Origin: a bacterium
GTDB lineage: Bacteria; JALSQH01
Reading direction: 5' to 3'
DNA: 8,059 nt
Assembly: GCA_027004335.1 (NCBI GenBank)
Contig: JALTID010000036.1
Span: 6,278-14,336, forward strand
Numbering within the stretch: position 1 is the first letter of the stretch; the number at the start of each line of letters is the position of its first letter. The translations under genes were made by a program, and so were the position numbers. This document shows positions 1 through 6,829 of this stretch, in pieces. The notes below the pieces were generated by a model that worked only from the letters and a program-made list of their open reading frames with translations, made no database searches and was not told the origin of the DNA.

Positions 1-38
1 GGAAAAGACAATATTTCTCTTATCGGGATCTTACTCAG

Positions 39-1796
39 ATGAAACAATTAAATGCCTTACATATAACACATGAGGCTATAAAAAAAGTTGGCGGCATCGG
101 TGCAGTTATTCATGGTCTTCTAACCACCCCTTCTTACCAAAACAATATTAAAAGGACTATTCTTGTAGGCCCACTTTTCTCAATTGAAGTCCCACCTCTA
201 GGAGAAAATAGCACGATCCTCTACAGTAGAAGATTTTCAATTTATAACACATTATACTCTGAAAAATTTAAGGAAATTGAAAATACCTACAATGTGGAGA
301 TCCTTTACGGGAAGAGAATCATAACTGATGAATTCAATCAGAAAAACAAAAGTGAAGCAGAAGTAATCGCCGTTGATATTAAACAGATGCGGAAGGATAA
401 AATTGACCTGTTTAAATATCTCCTCTATGAAAATTTTAAAATAGATTCCATGAAATATGAAAATGATTTTGATTATGAGCAGTACATAAGAATTGGGGTA
501 ATCTATCCTGAAATAGTCAGAGTACTAATAAATTCTGAGCCTTCCATTCACTGGGGTCACGAATATATGGGGGTTCCCGCTCTTCTATCAGTGGAAATTG
601 CAAGAAGGAAGGGAAAGAGAAAAAAAGATATGATTATCTTCCATGCTCATGAGGTAAGTACAACAAGGATGATTGTAGAAAATCTTCATGGGCATGATGT
701 CTCTTTCTACAATCTTCTCAGAATGGATTTCCCCGGTGGAATCTCCCTTGAGGAGGAATTTGGAGATCATTCATGGCACTACAGAACGGTCCTGATAAAA
801 CAACACAGGGCATTTGATTATATTATCGCTGTGGGTGATCTCGTGAAAGAAGAATATAGATATCTTTCCCCTGATGTAGAGGAAAAAAAGATCATTGTTC
901 CCTATAACGGCGTACCTTTGAGAAAAATTGACATTATGCAAAAAAATAAGAGTGAGAAAAAAATCAGGAACTTCTGTAAAAACCTTGTGGGCTTCGAGCC
1001 AGACATAATCTTCACCCATGTTGCAAGATTAGTGGTAAGCAAGGGGATATGGAGGGATCTAAAAATATTGTTTTTTCTTGATCAGTTATTTCATCAAAGT
1101 AGACTCAAAGGTTGCTACATACTCTTATCAAGTCTTGTGGTAACTGGAAGACCCCCCGATGCAGTCAGAGAAATGGAGAAATATGGCTGGCCATTACAAC
1201 ACAGACGGGGGTGGCCTGATCTTGTCAACCTTGAAATACCTATTGCTGATGCCTTTGATAATTTTAACCTGAGATCCCTTGCAATAAAGTCAGTTTTCAT
1301 AAATCAATTCGGATTCTCAAGAGAAAATGTAGGAGAAACTGTTCCGATTGATACTAATTTCCTTGACCTGAGGATATCCTCAGCCGTTGAGTTTGGGCAA
1401 TCTGTTTATGAACCTTTTGGAATTGCACCTCTGGAGGTGCTCCCCTTTGGTGGCATTGCAGTTATAAGCAGTGCAGCAGGAGCAGCTTTCCTTTTAAAAG
1501 AAGAATGCCCCAAAAATTTATGTCATATGGTAGTAGATTACATCACTCTTCCTGAGGATCTGGAAAAATTATACAGTTCAAGAGAAAAAATTAAAAACAT
1601 AACAATATCCCAGCGTGATATTATAGAAGAACGAGTGGCAAAAGCAAGTGCAGGTGCCCTATTTAAGATCCTTCTATCTTATACAAGCGAGAAAGAAAAG
1701 AGGCTAAAAATACAAGAGAACCTTACAGAAAGATTGAGCTGGGAAAGGACTTCATCTAAAATTTTTAATTCTATTTCTCACCACCAGACAATGTAA
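39..1796 (+). CDS. Glycogen-synthase-like GT-B glycosyltransferase (mixed GT3 / GT4-GT5 character)
   Basis: Likely transfers glucose from a nucleotide sugar to the end of an alpha-1,4-glucan in the cytoplasm; the exact activity is inferred. The 585-residue product shows a two-Rossmann GT-B plan. Residues 16-22 (KVGGIGA) form the Lys-x-Gly-Gly donor loop of glycogen and starch synthases. HWGHEYMG lies at 171-178 and FHAHE at 201-205. R330 and K335 form the Arg-x4-Lys pair that usually binds the nucleotide pyrophosphate, and E458-E466 (EPFGIAPLE) is the E-x7-E motif. Residues 205-292, with DVSFYNLL (220-227) and a WHYR...HRAFDYIIAVG stretch, recall the middle of eukaryotic-type GT3 glycogen synthases. 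The C-terminus ends in a synthase-like SWERTSSKIF helix. The ATG at 39 lies just before the first beta-strand, with only a weak GGGA 10 nt upstream. The frame is open to the left edge, so a slightly earlier start is possible. It converges on glgP and overlaps it by 19 nt. Fold confidence is high; substrate confidence is moderate. Confidence 0.85.
   Translation: MKQLNALHITHEAIKKVGGIGAVIHGLLTTPSYQNNIKRTILVGPLFSIEVPPLGENSTILYSRRFSIYNTLYSEKFKEIENTYNVEILYGKRIITDEFNQKNKSEAEVIAVDIKQMRKDKIDLFKYLLYENFKIDSMKYENDFDYEQYIRIGVIYPEIVRVLINSEPSIHWGHEYMGVPALLSVEIARRKGKRKKDMIIFHAHEVSTTRMIVENLHGHDVSFYNLLRMDFPGGISLEEEFGDHSWHYRTVLIKQHRAFDYIIAVGDLVKEEYRYLSPDVEEKKIIVPYNGVPLRKIDIMQKNKSEKKIRNFCKNLVGFEPDIIFTHVARLVVSKGIWRDLKILFFLDQLFHQSRLKGCYILLSSLVVTGRPPDAVREMEKYGWPLQHRRGWPDLVNLEIPIADAFDNFNLRSLAIKSVFINQFGFSRENVGETVPIDTNFLDLRISSAVEFGQSVYEPFGIAPLEVLPFGGIAVISSAAGAAFLLKEECPKNLCHMVVDYITLPEDLEKLYSSREKIKNITISQRDIIEERVAKASAGALFKILLSYTSEKEKRLKIQENLTERLSWERTSSKIFNSISHHQTM
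1778..1796. other. Tail-to-tail overlap of two convergent genes
   Basis: The stop of the plus-strand glycosyltransferase (TAA, 1794-1796) lies inside the last codons of glgP, whose stop (TGA, read on the minus strand) is at 1780-1778. The 19 shared bases encode the final residues of both proteins: HHQTM on one strand and YIVWW on the other. There is no room for a terminator between the genes, so each transcript must run into the other gene. Confidence 0.9.
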
Positions 1797-4324
1797 TGTC
1801 TGAAACTCTCCCTGAAAAGATTCCATGCAGGTACTACTCTTACAGAACCACTCTGTAAACCAGGTCGAGGAATGACATATTCTCCCTTAAATTTAGCCAC
1901 ATTGTCACTGTATTTCTCCACAAAATCAAGGAGCAGAGTATCATTTTCTTTACAATCTTCCTCAAGACAGTGAAAAAATTCCACACTTATCAGAGATGGA
2001 TCCATCTCATCAACGAATACATACGACTCTATGGTAACCTTCTCTCCCGCCTGAGGAATATCTCCCGCTGCTTTTATAAAGAAATCCTTCACCTGCAATT
2101 TGTTCCAGTGTTTGTCCATCTCACCTTTTGTTGCAAGTAATTTTTTTAATAACTCACCATCATTCCTTTTTAAAGAGTTAACCTTTTCTATTCCTCTTAT
2201 ATAAAACCTCTTAAAATACTCCTTCAACACCCTGTGCATATTAAACTTCTTTCCTACACAGTAGATGGATTTTTTCATTTTCTCCACCCATTCATCAGGC
2301 ATATCATTCTCATCCCTGAGATAGAAGAGCTCTGTGATCTCATTCTCAATAAGATCATAAATCTGAGCAGATTCAACAACTTTTTTCATCTCATAATCAT
2401 CATACTCTTCTCCCGCAGTAATTGCCCAGCCATTTTCTCCATCGTAACACTCAGGCCACCATCCATCAAGCACACTGAGATTGATTACCCCATTAATTCC
2501 AGCCTTCATTCCCGAAGTCCCACTGGCCTCAAGAGGCTTAAGAGGATTATTCAGCCAGATATCAACCCCCTGAACAAGATGTTTGGCCACATCCATCTCA
2601 TAATCTTCAATAAAGACAACCCTATCCTCAAGATCATACTCTCTTGCAAAATCTATTATTCTCTTAATAAGTTCTTTTCCTACTTGATCAGCTGGATGAG
2701 CCTTTCCTGAGAAAATTATTTGAACTGGTTTCTCAGGATTTCTTAATATCTCTGCGAGCCTGTCTGGATCGGTGAGAATCAGATCAGCCCTCTTATAAGG
2801 AGTAAATCTCCTCGCAAAACCAATGGTAAGATAAGAAGGATTAAGAACTTTTTGTGCTTTCCTTATCTTTGCCGCCGAAGCTCCTTTATCTCTAAGTTGC
2901 CGGACTACCCTGTTTCTAACAAAAGATACAAGCTGCTCTTTCCTTCTCCTGTGGGCAGACCATAATTCCTCATCGGGAATTGTAAATACTCTTTCCCAGA
3001 CCTTAGGATCCTCAGCTCTATGAATATAATCTGGTCCAAGATATCGATCAAAAAGATAAGTCATTTCCATACTCAACCATGTATTGAGGTGAACACCATT
3101 GGTAACATAATCAACCGGGATCTCTACGGGATGATACTCAAAGAAGAGAGGTTGCCACATTTTTCTTGAAACATCTCTGTGGATTTTAGAAACAGCATTA
3201 ATATGTGCAGAAGAATTTATAGCAAAGGCAGGGAGCCAGAAGACTTTTTTATTATCACCAATTCTACCTAACAGTAAGAATTCATCAAAATCCATTCCTA
3301 TAGCTTCCACCTCTCTCTTAAGGTACTTCTCAATCATATCAATAGAGTAATTTTCATTTCCCTCAATAACAGGGGTATGAGTGGTAAAAACTGTGGAATG
3401 CATTATTACAAGTTTTGCCTCTTCAAGAGAATAACCTTCTTTTAAAAGTTTTTTCAATCTCTGGAGGATTAAAAAAGCTGAATGACCCTCATTTATATGA
3501 CAGACTGAAGGAGTTACTCCAAGCTTCCCTAAGACAACAACTCCTCCCATTCCGAGCAGAAGCTCCTGTTGAATCCTTATATCTTTATCAGGATCATAAA
3601 GCATATTTGTAATCCTTTGAAATTCAGCAGGGTTTTCAGGCACATTGGCATCAAGCAGGTAGAGGGGTACATTACCCACCATGATCTTCCACGCCCTTGC
3701 AATAAGAACCTTACCCAGAAGGTCAATCTCTATTCTAAGCTCCTCTCCTCTATCATTCTTTAAAACCTCAATAGGTTTCGAAAACCAGTCATTCTCGAGA
3801 TACTTCTCCTCCTGGTACCCATGAATATTTATGCTTTGGGTAAAATAACCATATCTGTATAGTAAACCCACTCCCACAAGGGGCAAGTCAATATCAGAGG
3901 CTGATTTTAAAAAATCTCCGGCTAAGATACCAAGACCTCCTGAATAAACAGGTAGAGATTCATGGAGACCAAACTCCATGGAAAAATAGGCAATAACATT
4001 ATCTCTATTAAAAGGAATCTCCTTATTATTCTCATCAACATAACTTCCCTCAAATTTCATATATTCCTGAAATCTGTTCCACACTTTCTCCAGTTCATTG
4101 AGAAAACCTTTATCTTCTGCAAGAGAATCAAGAACATCAGAGGGAAGCTTCTCCAGAAACAATTTCAGATTGTGCCTTGTCTGCATGTATAGATAGCTAT
4201 CTATTCTTGAGAAGAGTCTTTCGGCCTCTTTATCCCAGTAACTCCACATATTTCCTGCTAAAATATATAACTTATCAAGGCTGGAATGAATTTTAGGATT
4301 AACATAAAATTTTTTAAATCTCAT
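1778..4324 (-). CDS. glgP: Alpha-glucan (glycogen/maltodextrin) phosphorylase, DUF3417 type
   Basis: Catalyses phosphorolysis of alpha-1,4-glucan chains to glucose-1-phosphate with pyridoxal phosphate (GT35). The 848-residue length fits the long DUF3417-type subfamily. In order: an N-terminal DUF3417-like region (about 10-110, including NMWSYWDKEAERLF at 25-38); YFSMEFGLHESLPVYSGGLG (113-132); HINEGHSAF (276-284); TTHTPVIEGNENY (314-326); RRFTPYKRADLI (505-516); KAHPADQVGK (541-550); and EASGTSGMKAGINGV (599-613), where K607 is the expected PLP lysine by alignment with the rabbit muscle EASGT-x-NMK motif. Residues about 735-848 form the beta-rich C-terminal extension known in this subfamily. 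It is the last gene of the minus-strand operon. Its ATG overlaps the GH57 gene by 11 nt and has AGGAG 8 nt upstream. There is no signal peptide. All key motifs look intact, so it should be active. The preferred chain length (glycogen or maltodextrin) cannot be read from sequence. Confidence 0.96.
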   Translation of the reverse strand: MRFKKFYVNPKIHSSLDKLYILAGNMWSYWDKEAERLFSRIDSYLYMQTRHNLKLFLEKLPSDVLDSLAEDKGFLNELEKVWNRFQEYMKFEGSYVDENNKEIPFNRDNVIAYFSMEFGLHESLPVYSGGLGILAGDFLKSASDIDLPLVGVGLLYRYGYFTQSINIHGYQEEKYLENDWFSKPIEVLKNDRGEELRIEIDLLGKVLIARAWKIMVGNVPLYLLDANVPENPAEFQRITNMLYDPDKDIRIQQELLLGMGGVVVLGKLGVTPSVCHINEGHSAFLILQRLKKLLKEGYSLEEAKLVIMHSTVFTTHTPVIEGNENYSIDMIEKYLKREVEAIGMDFDEFLLLGRIGDNKKVFWLPAFAINSSAHINAVSKIHRDVSRKMWQPLFFEYHPVEIPVDYVTNGVHLNTWLSMEMTYLFDRYLGPDYIHRAEDPKVWERVFTIPDEELWSAHRRRKEQLVSFVRNRVVRQLRDKGASAAKIRKAQKVLNPSYLTIGFARRFTPYKRADLILTDPDRLAEILRNPEKPVQIIFSGKAHPADQVGKELIKRIIDFAREYDLEDRVVFIEDYEMDVAKHLVQGVDIWLNNPLKPLEASGTSGMKAGINGVINLSVLDGWWPECYDGENGWAITAGEEYDDYEMKKVVESAQIYDLIENEITELFYLRDENDMPDEWVEKMKKSIYCVGKKFNMHRVLKEYFKRFYIRGIEKVNSLKRNDGELLKKLLATKGEMDKHWNKLQVKDFFIKAAGDIPQAGEKVTIESYVFVDEMDPSLISVEFFHCLEEDCKENDTLLLDFVEKYSDNVAKFKGEYVIPRPGLQSGSVRVVPAWNLFRESFRHYIVWW

Positions 4325-5528
4325 GGATCTCTCTCCTTCTCAATTTTTCCCTGACATCAGACAGGGCATTTAGAAAATATATATAAGCTTCCTCTGGTGT
4401 CCCATAGGGGGAGAAATATTTATGAACATCACCATCCTGAAAATATTTCGTAGACATATAATAAACATGATCAGAAGTAGTCAATTTCCTTATACTTTCC
4501 ATCAGATCATCAGCTCCCATAGCATGTACCTTTTCCAAGATTTCATATAGAGTCACAGTGGCATTCTGCTGCATCTCATTGGCAAGCCATGCAGAGAGAT
4601 CCCTCTCCATATCAGCCCAGGAAACAGGCTGAGGAAAAGATATTCTCTCAGGCTCATATTTGACAATCTCTATCACATCTGATGGCCACGCAAATGAGAT
4701 GAAATCCCTTACCAGAAGCTCCTCGGGCAGCTTTTCAAGAAATCTAAAAATTCCACTCTCTTCCCACTGATGTTCCCCAAAGGTTTCGTAATCCATGAAT
4801 AAATTGAGAAAAAGATCCCTCCCCTCCTTCTCAATCAGAGGAAGCTTATCTATCCAGTTCACAAACTTATCCACCGTTAAAGGATATTCTATCCAGCCAC
4901 GATCAGAGAATCTGAAAGCAATATCGTCAGATAATCTGTAATACTTTAGCAGCAAAAAAAGCCTTCCATTGTATGTCTTGTAGGGATAAAGGGGTGATCT
5001 ATGTCCCAGCACCTTTTCGGCACCTTCTGCAAGAACAACTCTAAAACCCTCCTCTTCAGCTATATCTGCAATCTCATCCTGATAGATCAGCTCAGTATTC
5101 CTGAAAACAACAGGAGAAAAACCGAACAGTTCTTCCACCATCTTCCTATGTTTCCTCACCTGAAAGATAAACTCCTCCTTCCCAAAAAGAAAAGCAAGAG
5201 AATGATAGTAAGTTTCTCCCATAAATTCAACACACCCTGTTTTAGCAAGCTCCATAAAAGATTTTAGCGTTTCAGGGGAATAAAGTCCAAGCTGCTCAAC
5301 AAGAGTGCCGGTAACTGAAAAGGAAATTCTAAATCTTCCCTCATACTTCTCTATCAATTTAAGCAGAAGATTATTGGTAGGCAAGTAAGATTTTTGTGAT
5401 ACTCTCTCAATAATTTCTCTATTTAAGACATTGTTAAAATAATCCCCTTTTCCCCCTACATCAAATACATTAAAATTTCTTAGTCGGTATGGTTGATGTA
5501 CCTGAAAATAAAAAATCACATGAAGCAT
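4314..5528 (-). CDS. GH57 family alpha-amylase / 4-alpha-glucanotransferase-like enzyme
   Basis: Retaining glycoside hydrolase of family 57 acting on alpha-1,4-glucans in the cytoplasm. It could hydrolyse chains or transfer them (4-alpha-glucanotransferase); the sequence does not decide which. The five GH57 regions are visible in the 404 residues: HQPY at 11-14; GCVEFMGE at 98-105; VFRNTELIY at 141-149 with E146 as predicted nucleophile; FMDYETFGEHQW at 244-255 with D246 as predicted acid/base; and WADMERDLSAWLANEMQ at 304-320. The C-terminal TSDHVYYM (351-358) and DGDVHKYFSPYGTPEEA (365-381) are typical of the short, amylase-like GH57 group. Length and motifs differ from GH57 branching enzymes, which are longer and carry a DUF1957 domain. 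It starts on the ATG that shares one base with the upstream stop (TAATG). There is no signal peptide, so it acts on an internal glucan. Family call is secure; the precise reaction is open. Confidence 0.93.
   Translation of the reverse strand: MLHVIFYFQVHQPYRLRNFNVFDVGGKGDYFNNVLNREIIERVSQKSYLPTNNLLLKLIEKYEGRFRISFSVTGTLVEQLGLYSPETLKSFMELAKTGCVEFMGETYYHSLAFLFGKEEFIFQVRKHRKMVEELFGFSPVVFRNTELIYQDEIADIAEEEGFRVVLAEGAEKVLGHRSPLYPYKTYNGRLFLLLKYYRLSDDIAFRFSDRGWIEYPLTVDKFVNWIDKLPLIEKEGRDLFLNLFMDYETFGEHQWEESGIFRFLEKLPEELLVRDFISFAWPSDVIEIVKYEPERISFPQPVSWADMERDLSAWLANEMQQNATVTLYEILEKVHAMGADDLMESIRKLTTSDHVYYMSTKYFQDGDVHKYFSPYGTPEEAYIYFLNALSDVREKLRRREIHEI
4333..4337 (-). promoter_or_regulatory. Shine-Dalgarno site of glgP inside the GH57 gene
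   Basis: Read on the minus strand, AAGGAGAGAGATCC precedes the glgP ATG. AGGAG occupies 4337-4333, with an 8-nt spacer. The site lies wholly within the last codons of the GH57 gene, which ends 11 nt inside glgP. Ribosomes finishing GH57 can therefore restart at glgP. This supports the ATG at 4324. Confidence 0.85.
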
Positions 5529-6817
5529 TATACAAGCTCCTGATAAATATTAATCAGCTTACCAGCTGCTCTGCTCCACTGGATGCCCATTGCTTCTTCT
5601 TTCATTTTATATGCAAGATCTTCTAACTTTTTTCTATCAGATAAAAGAAATCTGACAATCTCTACCATCCTATCAATATCCCAGAACTCCACTTTATATG
5701 CATTATTAACTATCTCCGCAACTCCAGATTTTTTTGAAATAATGGGAACAACTCCATAAGCCATCGCCTCAAGAGGAACAATTCCAAAAGGTTCAGAGAC
5801 CGATGGCATAATAAGTATATCAGCGGCCTCAAGAAGTTTTTCAACTTTTTTCCTCTCAAGAAACCCCGTGAAAAGAACACCTGTCCTTAATTTCATTCCT
5901 GCTGAGAGATGAACAATTTTCCGGAACATGTCTCCTGTACCTGCAACAACAAAGTGTACTTCAGGAAAATCCTTGAGAATTCTCTCTGAAACTTTTAAAA
6001 AATAATCGGGACCTTTCTGCAAAGTAATCCTACCCAAAAAAAGTATCACAGGATCAACAAAAATTCTTCTCTTCCCTCCGGGGAACTCTATGGAATGGGC
6101 ATTATGCACCACCCTTATTTTACTAAAAGGAACAAGGTACCTATCTGCAATCATTCTTGCTGTAAATTCAGACACAGCAATCACAAGATCTGCAGAGCTC
6201 AATCCTGTATATTCAATTTCATGAATTCTCCCGTCACCAGATCCACCTGCTCTATCAAATTCTGTAGCGTGAATATGAGCAATAAGGGGCTTTCTCGTTA
6301 TTTCTTTTAAAACAACCCCTGCAGGATAGGTAAGCCAATCATGAACATGAACAAGATCAAAAGAGAGCTTCTCTGCGTACAAGGGCATCCTTCCTGCCAT
6401 CTCATAAACTTTTCTAAAAAGATCCTCTCCCCGTTCCAGCGACCACGATAAAACTTCAAAAAACTTCTTTAGAGATACCTTTTCTTCCAATTCCTTCAAC
6501 ATCTCCCTCATAACGCCAGCAGGAGAAAGATAGGCCTCAGGAGAGGGTACAAGACCTAAGACTTCAAATTTTTTAATTACTTCTGAGATCCTGTTAACTT
6601 CTCTCTCTTTCTTCTCCACATTTTCTAAAAACTTGACAGGGGGATCATCAGCGTCTTCTACCTTTCGTAAAGGGAAATAAACCAAATCCCTTGTTGGTAA
6701 AATTAAATCAATCTCTATCCCCTTCTTTAAAAGCTCCTTCACCATTCCATAACAGGCAAGGGCAAGACCACCTGTTATAAGAGGTGGAAATTCCCATGTT
6801 ACCATTAAAACTCTCAC
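5528..6817 (-). CDS. GT4/GT5-like glycosyltransferase of the glycogen operon
   Basis: GT-B glycosyltransferase probably acting in alpha-glucan synthesis; donor and acceptor are inferred from context only. The 429 residues begin with MRVLMVTWEFPP and ITGGLALACYGM (14-25), a start I recall from transferases paired with GH57 and debranching genes. The classical Lys of the Lys-x-Gly-Gly loop is replaced by I14. HVHDW (157-161) and HATEFDR (183-189) lie at the expected active-site positions. R263 and K268 in GRITLQKGPDYF form the pyrophosphate-binding Arg-x4-Lys pair. E342-E350 (EPFGIVPLE) is the E-x7-E motif, followed by AMAYGVVPI. A charged helical insert (about 60-150) separates the first strands from HVHDW. 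The start codon is GTG, chosen because it has a strong ribosome site and precedes the conserved first strand. It sits 9 nt after the debranching gene and overlaps GH57 by 1 nt. It may be the glycogen synthase, or a second transferase beside the plus-strand enzyme. Confidence 0.9.
   Translation of the reverse strand: MRVLMVTWEFPPLITGGLALACYGMVKELLKKGIEIDLILPTRDLVYFPLRKVEDADDPPVKFLENVEKKEREVNRISEVIKKFEVLGLVPSPEAYLSPAGVMREMLKELEEKVSLKKFFEVLSWSLERGEDLFRKVYEMAGRMPLYAEKLSFDLVHVHDWLTYPAGVVLKEITRKPLIAHIHATEFDRAGGSGDGRIHEIEYTGLSSADLVIAVSEFTARMIADRYLVPFSKIRVVHNAHSIEFPGGKRRIFVDPVILFLGRITLQKGPDYFLKVSERILKDFPEVHFVVAGTGDMFRKIVHLSAGMKLRTGVLFTGFLERKKVEKLLEAADILIMPSVSEPFGIVPLEAMAYGVVPIISKKSGVAEIVNNAYKVEFWDIDRMVEIVRFLLSDRKKLEDLAYKMKEEAMGIQWSRAAGKLINIYQELV
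5537..5541 (-). promoter_or_regulatory. Shine-Dalgarno site of the GH57 gene inside the glycosyltransferase gene
   Basis: On the minus strand, AGGAG at 5541-5537 stands 8 nt before the ATG at 5528. It lies within the last codons of the GT gene, whose TAA overlaps the ATG by one base (TAATG). This is a classical arrangement for coupled termination and re-initiation. Confidence 0.85.
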
Positions 6818-6829
6818 TGCTTCTCCTCA
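6818..6829 (-). promoter_or_regulatory. Stop codon fused to a Shine-Dalgarno site, deciding a GTG start
   Basis: Read on the minus strand, the debranching gene ends TGA (6829-6827), immediately followed by GGAGAAGCA and then GTG at 6817. The A of the stop codon begins the AGGAG core (6827-6823), 5 nt from the GTG. This supports GTG rather than the internal ATG four codons later, and suggests that translation of the glycosyltransferase depends on ribosomes leaving the debranching gene. Confidence 0.85.

Noticed and set aside
1840-1858. Inverted repeat with a 7-bp stem (TTACAGA / TCTGTAA) and a 5-base loop, about 44 nt after the plus-strand stop.
   Set aside because: The stem is AT-rich and not followed by a T tract on either strand, and it lies within conserved glgP codons, so it is a poor candidate for an intrinsic terminator.
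2234-2710. Open frame of 158 codons on the plus strand opposite glgP.
   Set aside because: It is antisense to conserved phosphorylase sequence, has no recognisable domain, and its composition is what a complement of purine-rich codons gives. It is treated as spurious, as are the other short opposite-strand frames.
4314-5528. GH57 gene as a 1,4-alpha-glucan branching enzyme.
   Set aside because: GH57 branching enzymes are longer and carry a DUF1957 C-terminal domain. This 404-residue protein instead has the VFRNTELIY and TSDHVYYM motifs of the short amylase-like group.
5528-6817. Operon transferase as a canonical GlgA (GT5) glycogen synthase.
   Set aside because: The N-terminal loop lacks the Lys of Lys-x-Gly-Gly, and the HATEFDR region and charged insert look more like a GT4-type relative, so no glgA symbol was assigned.
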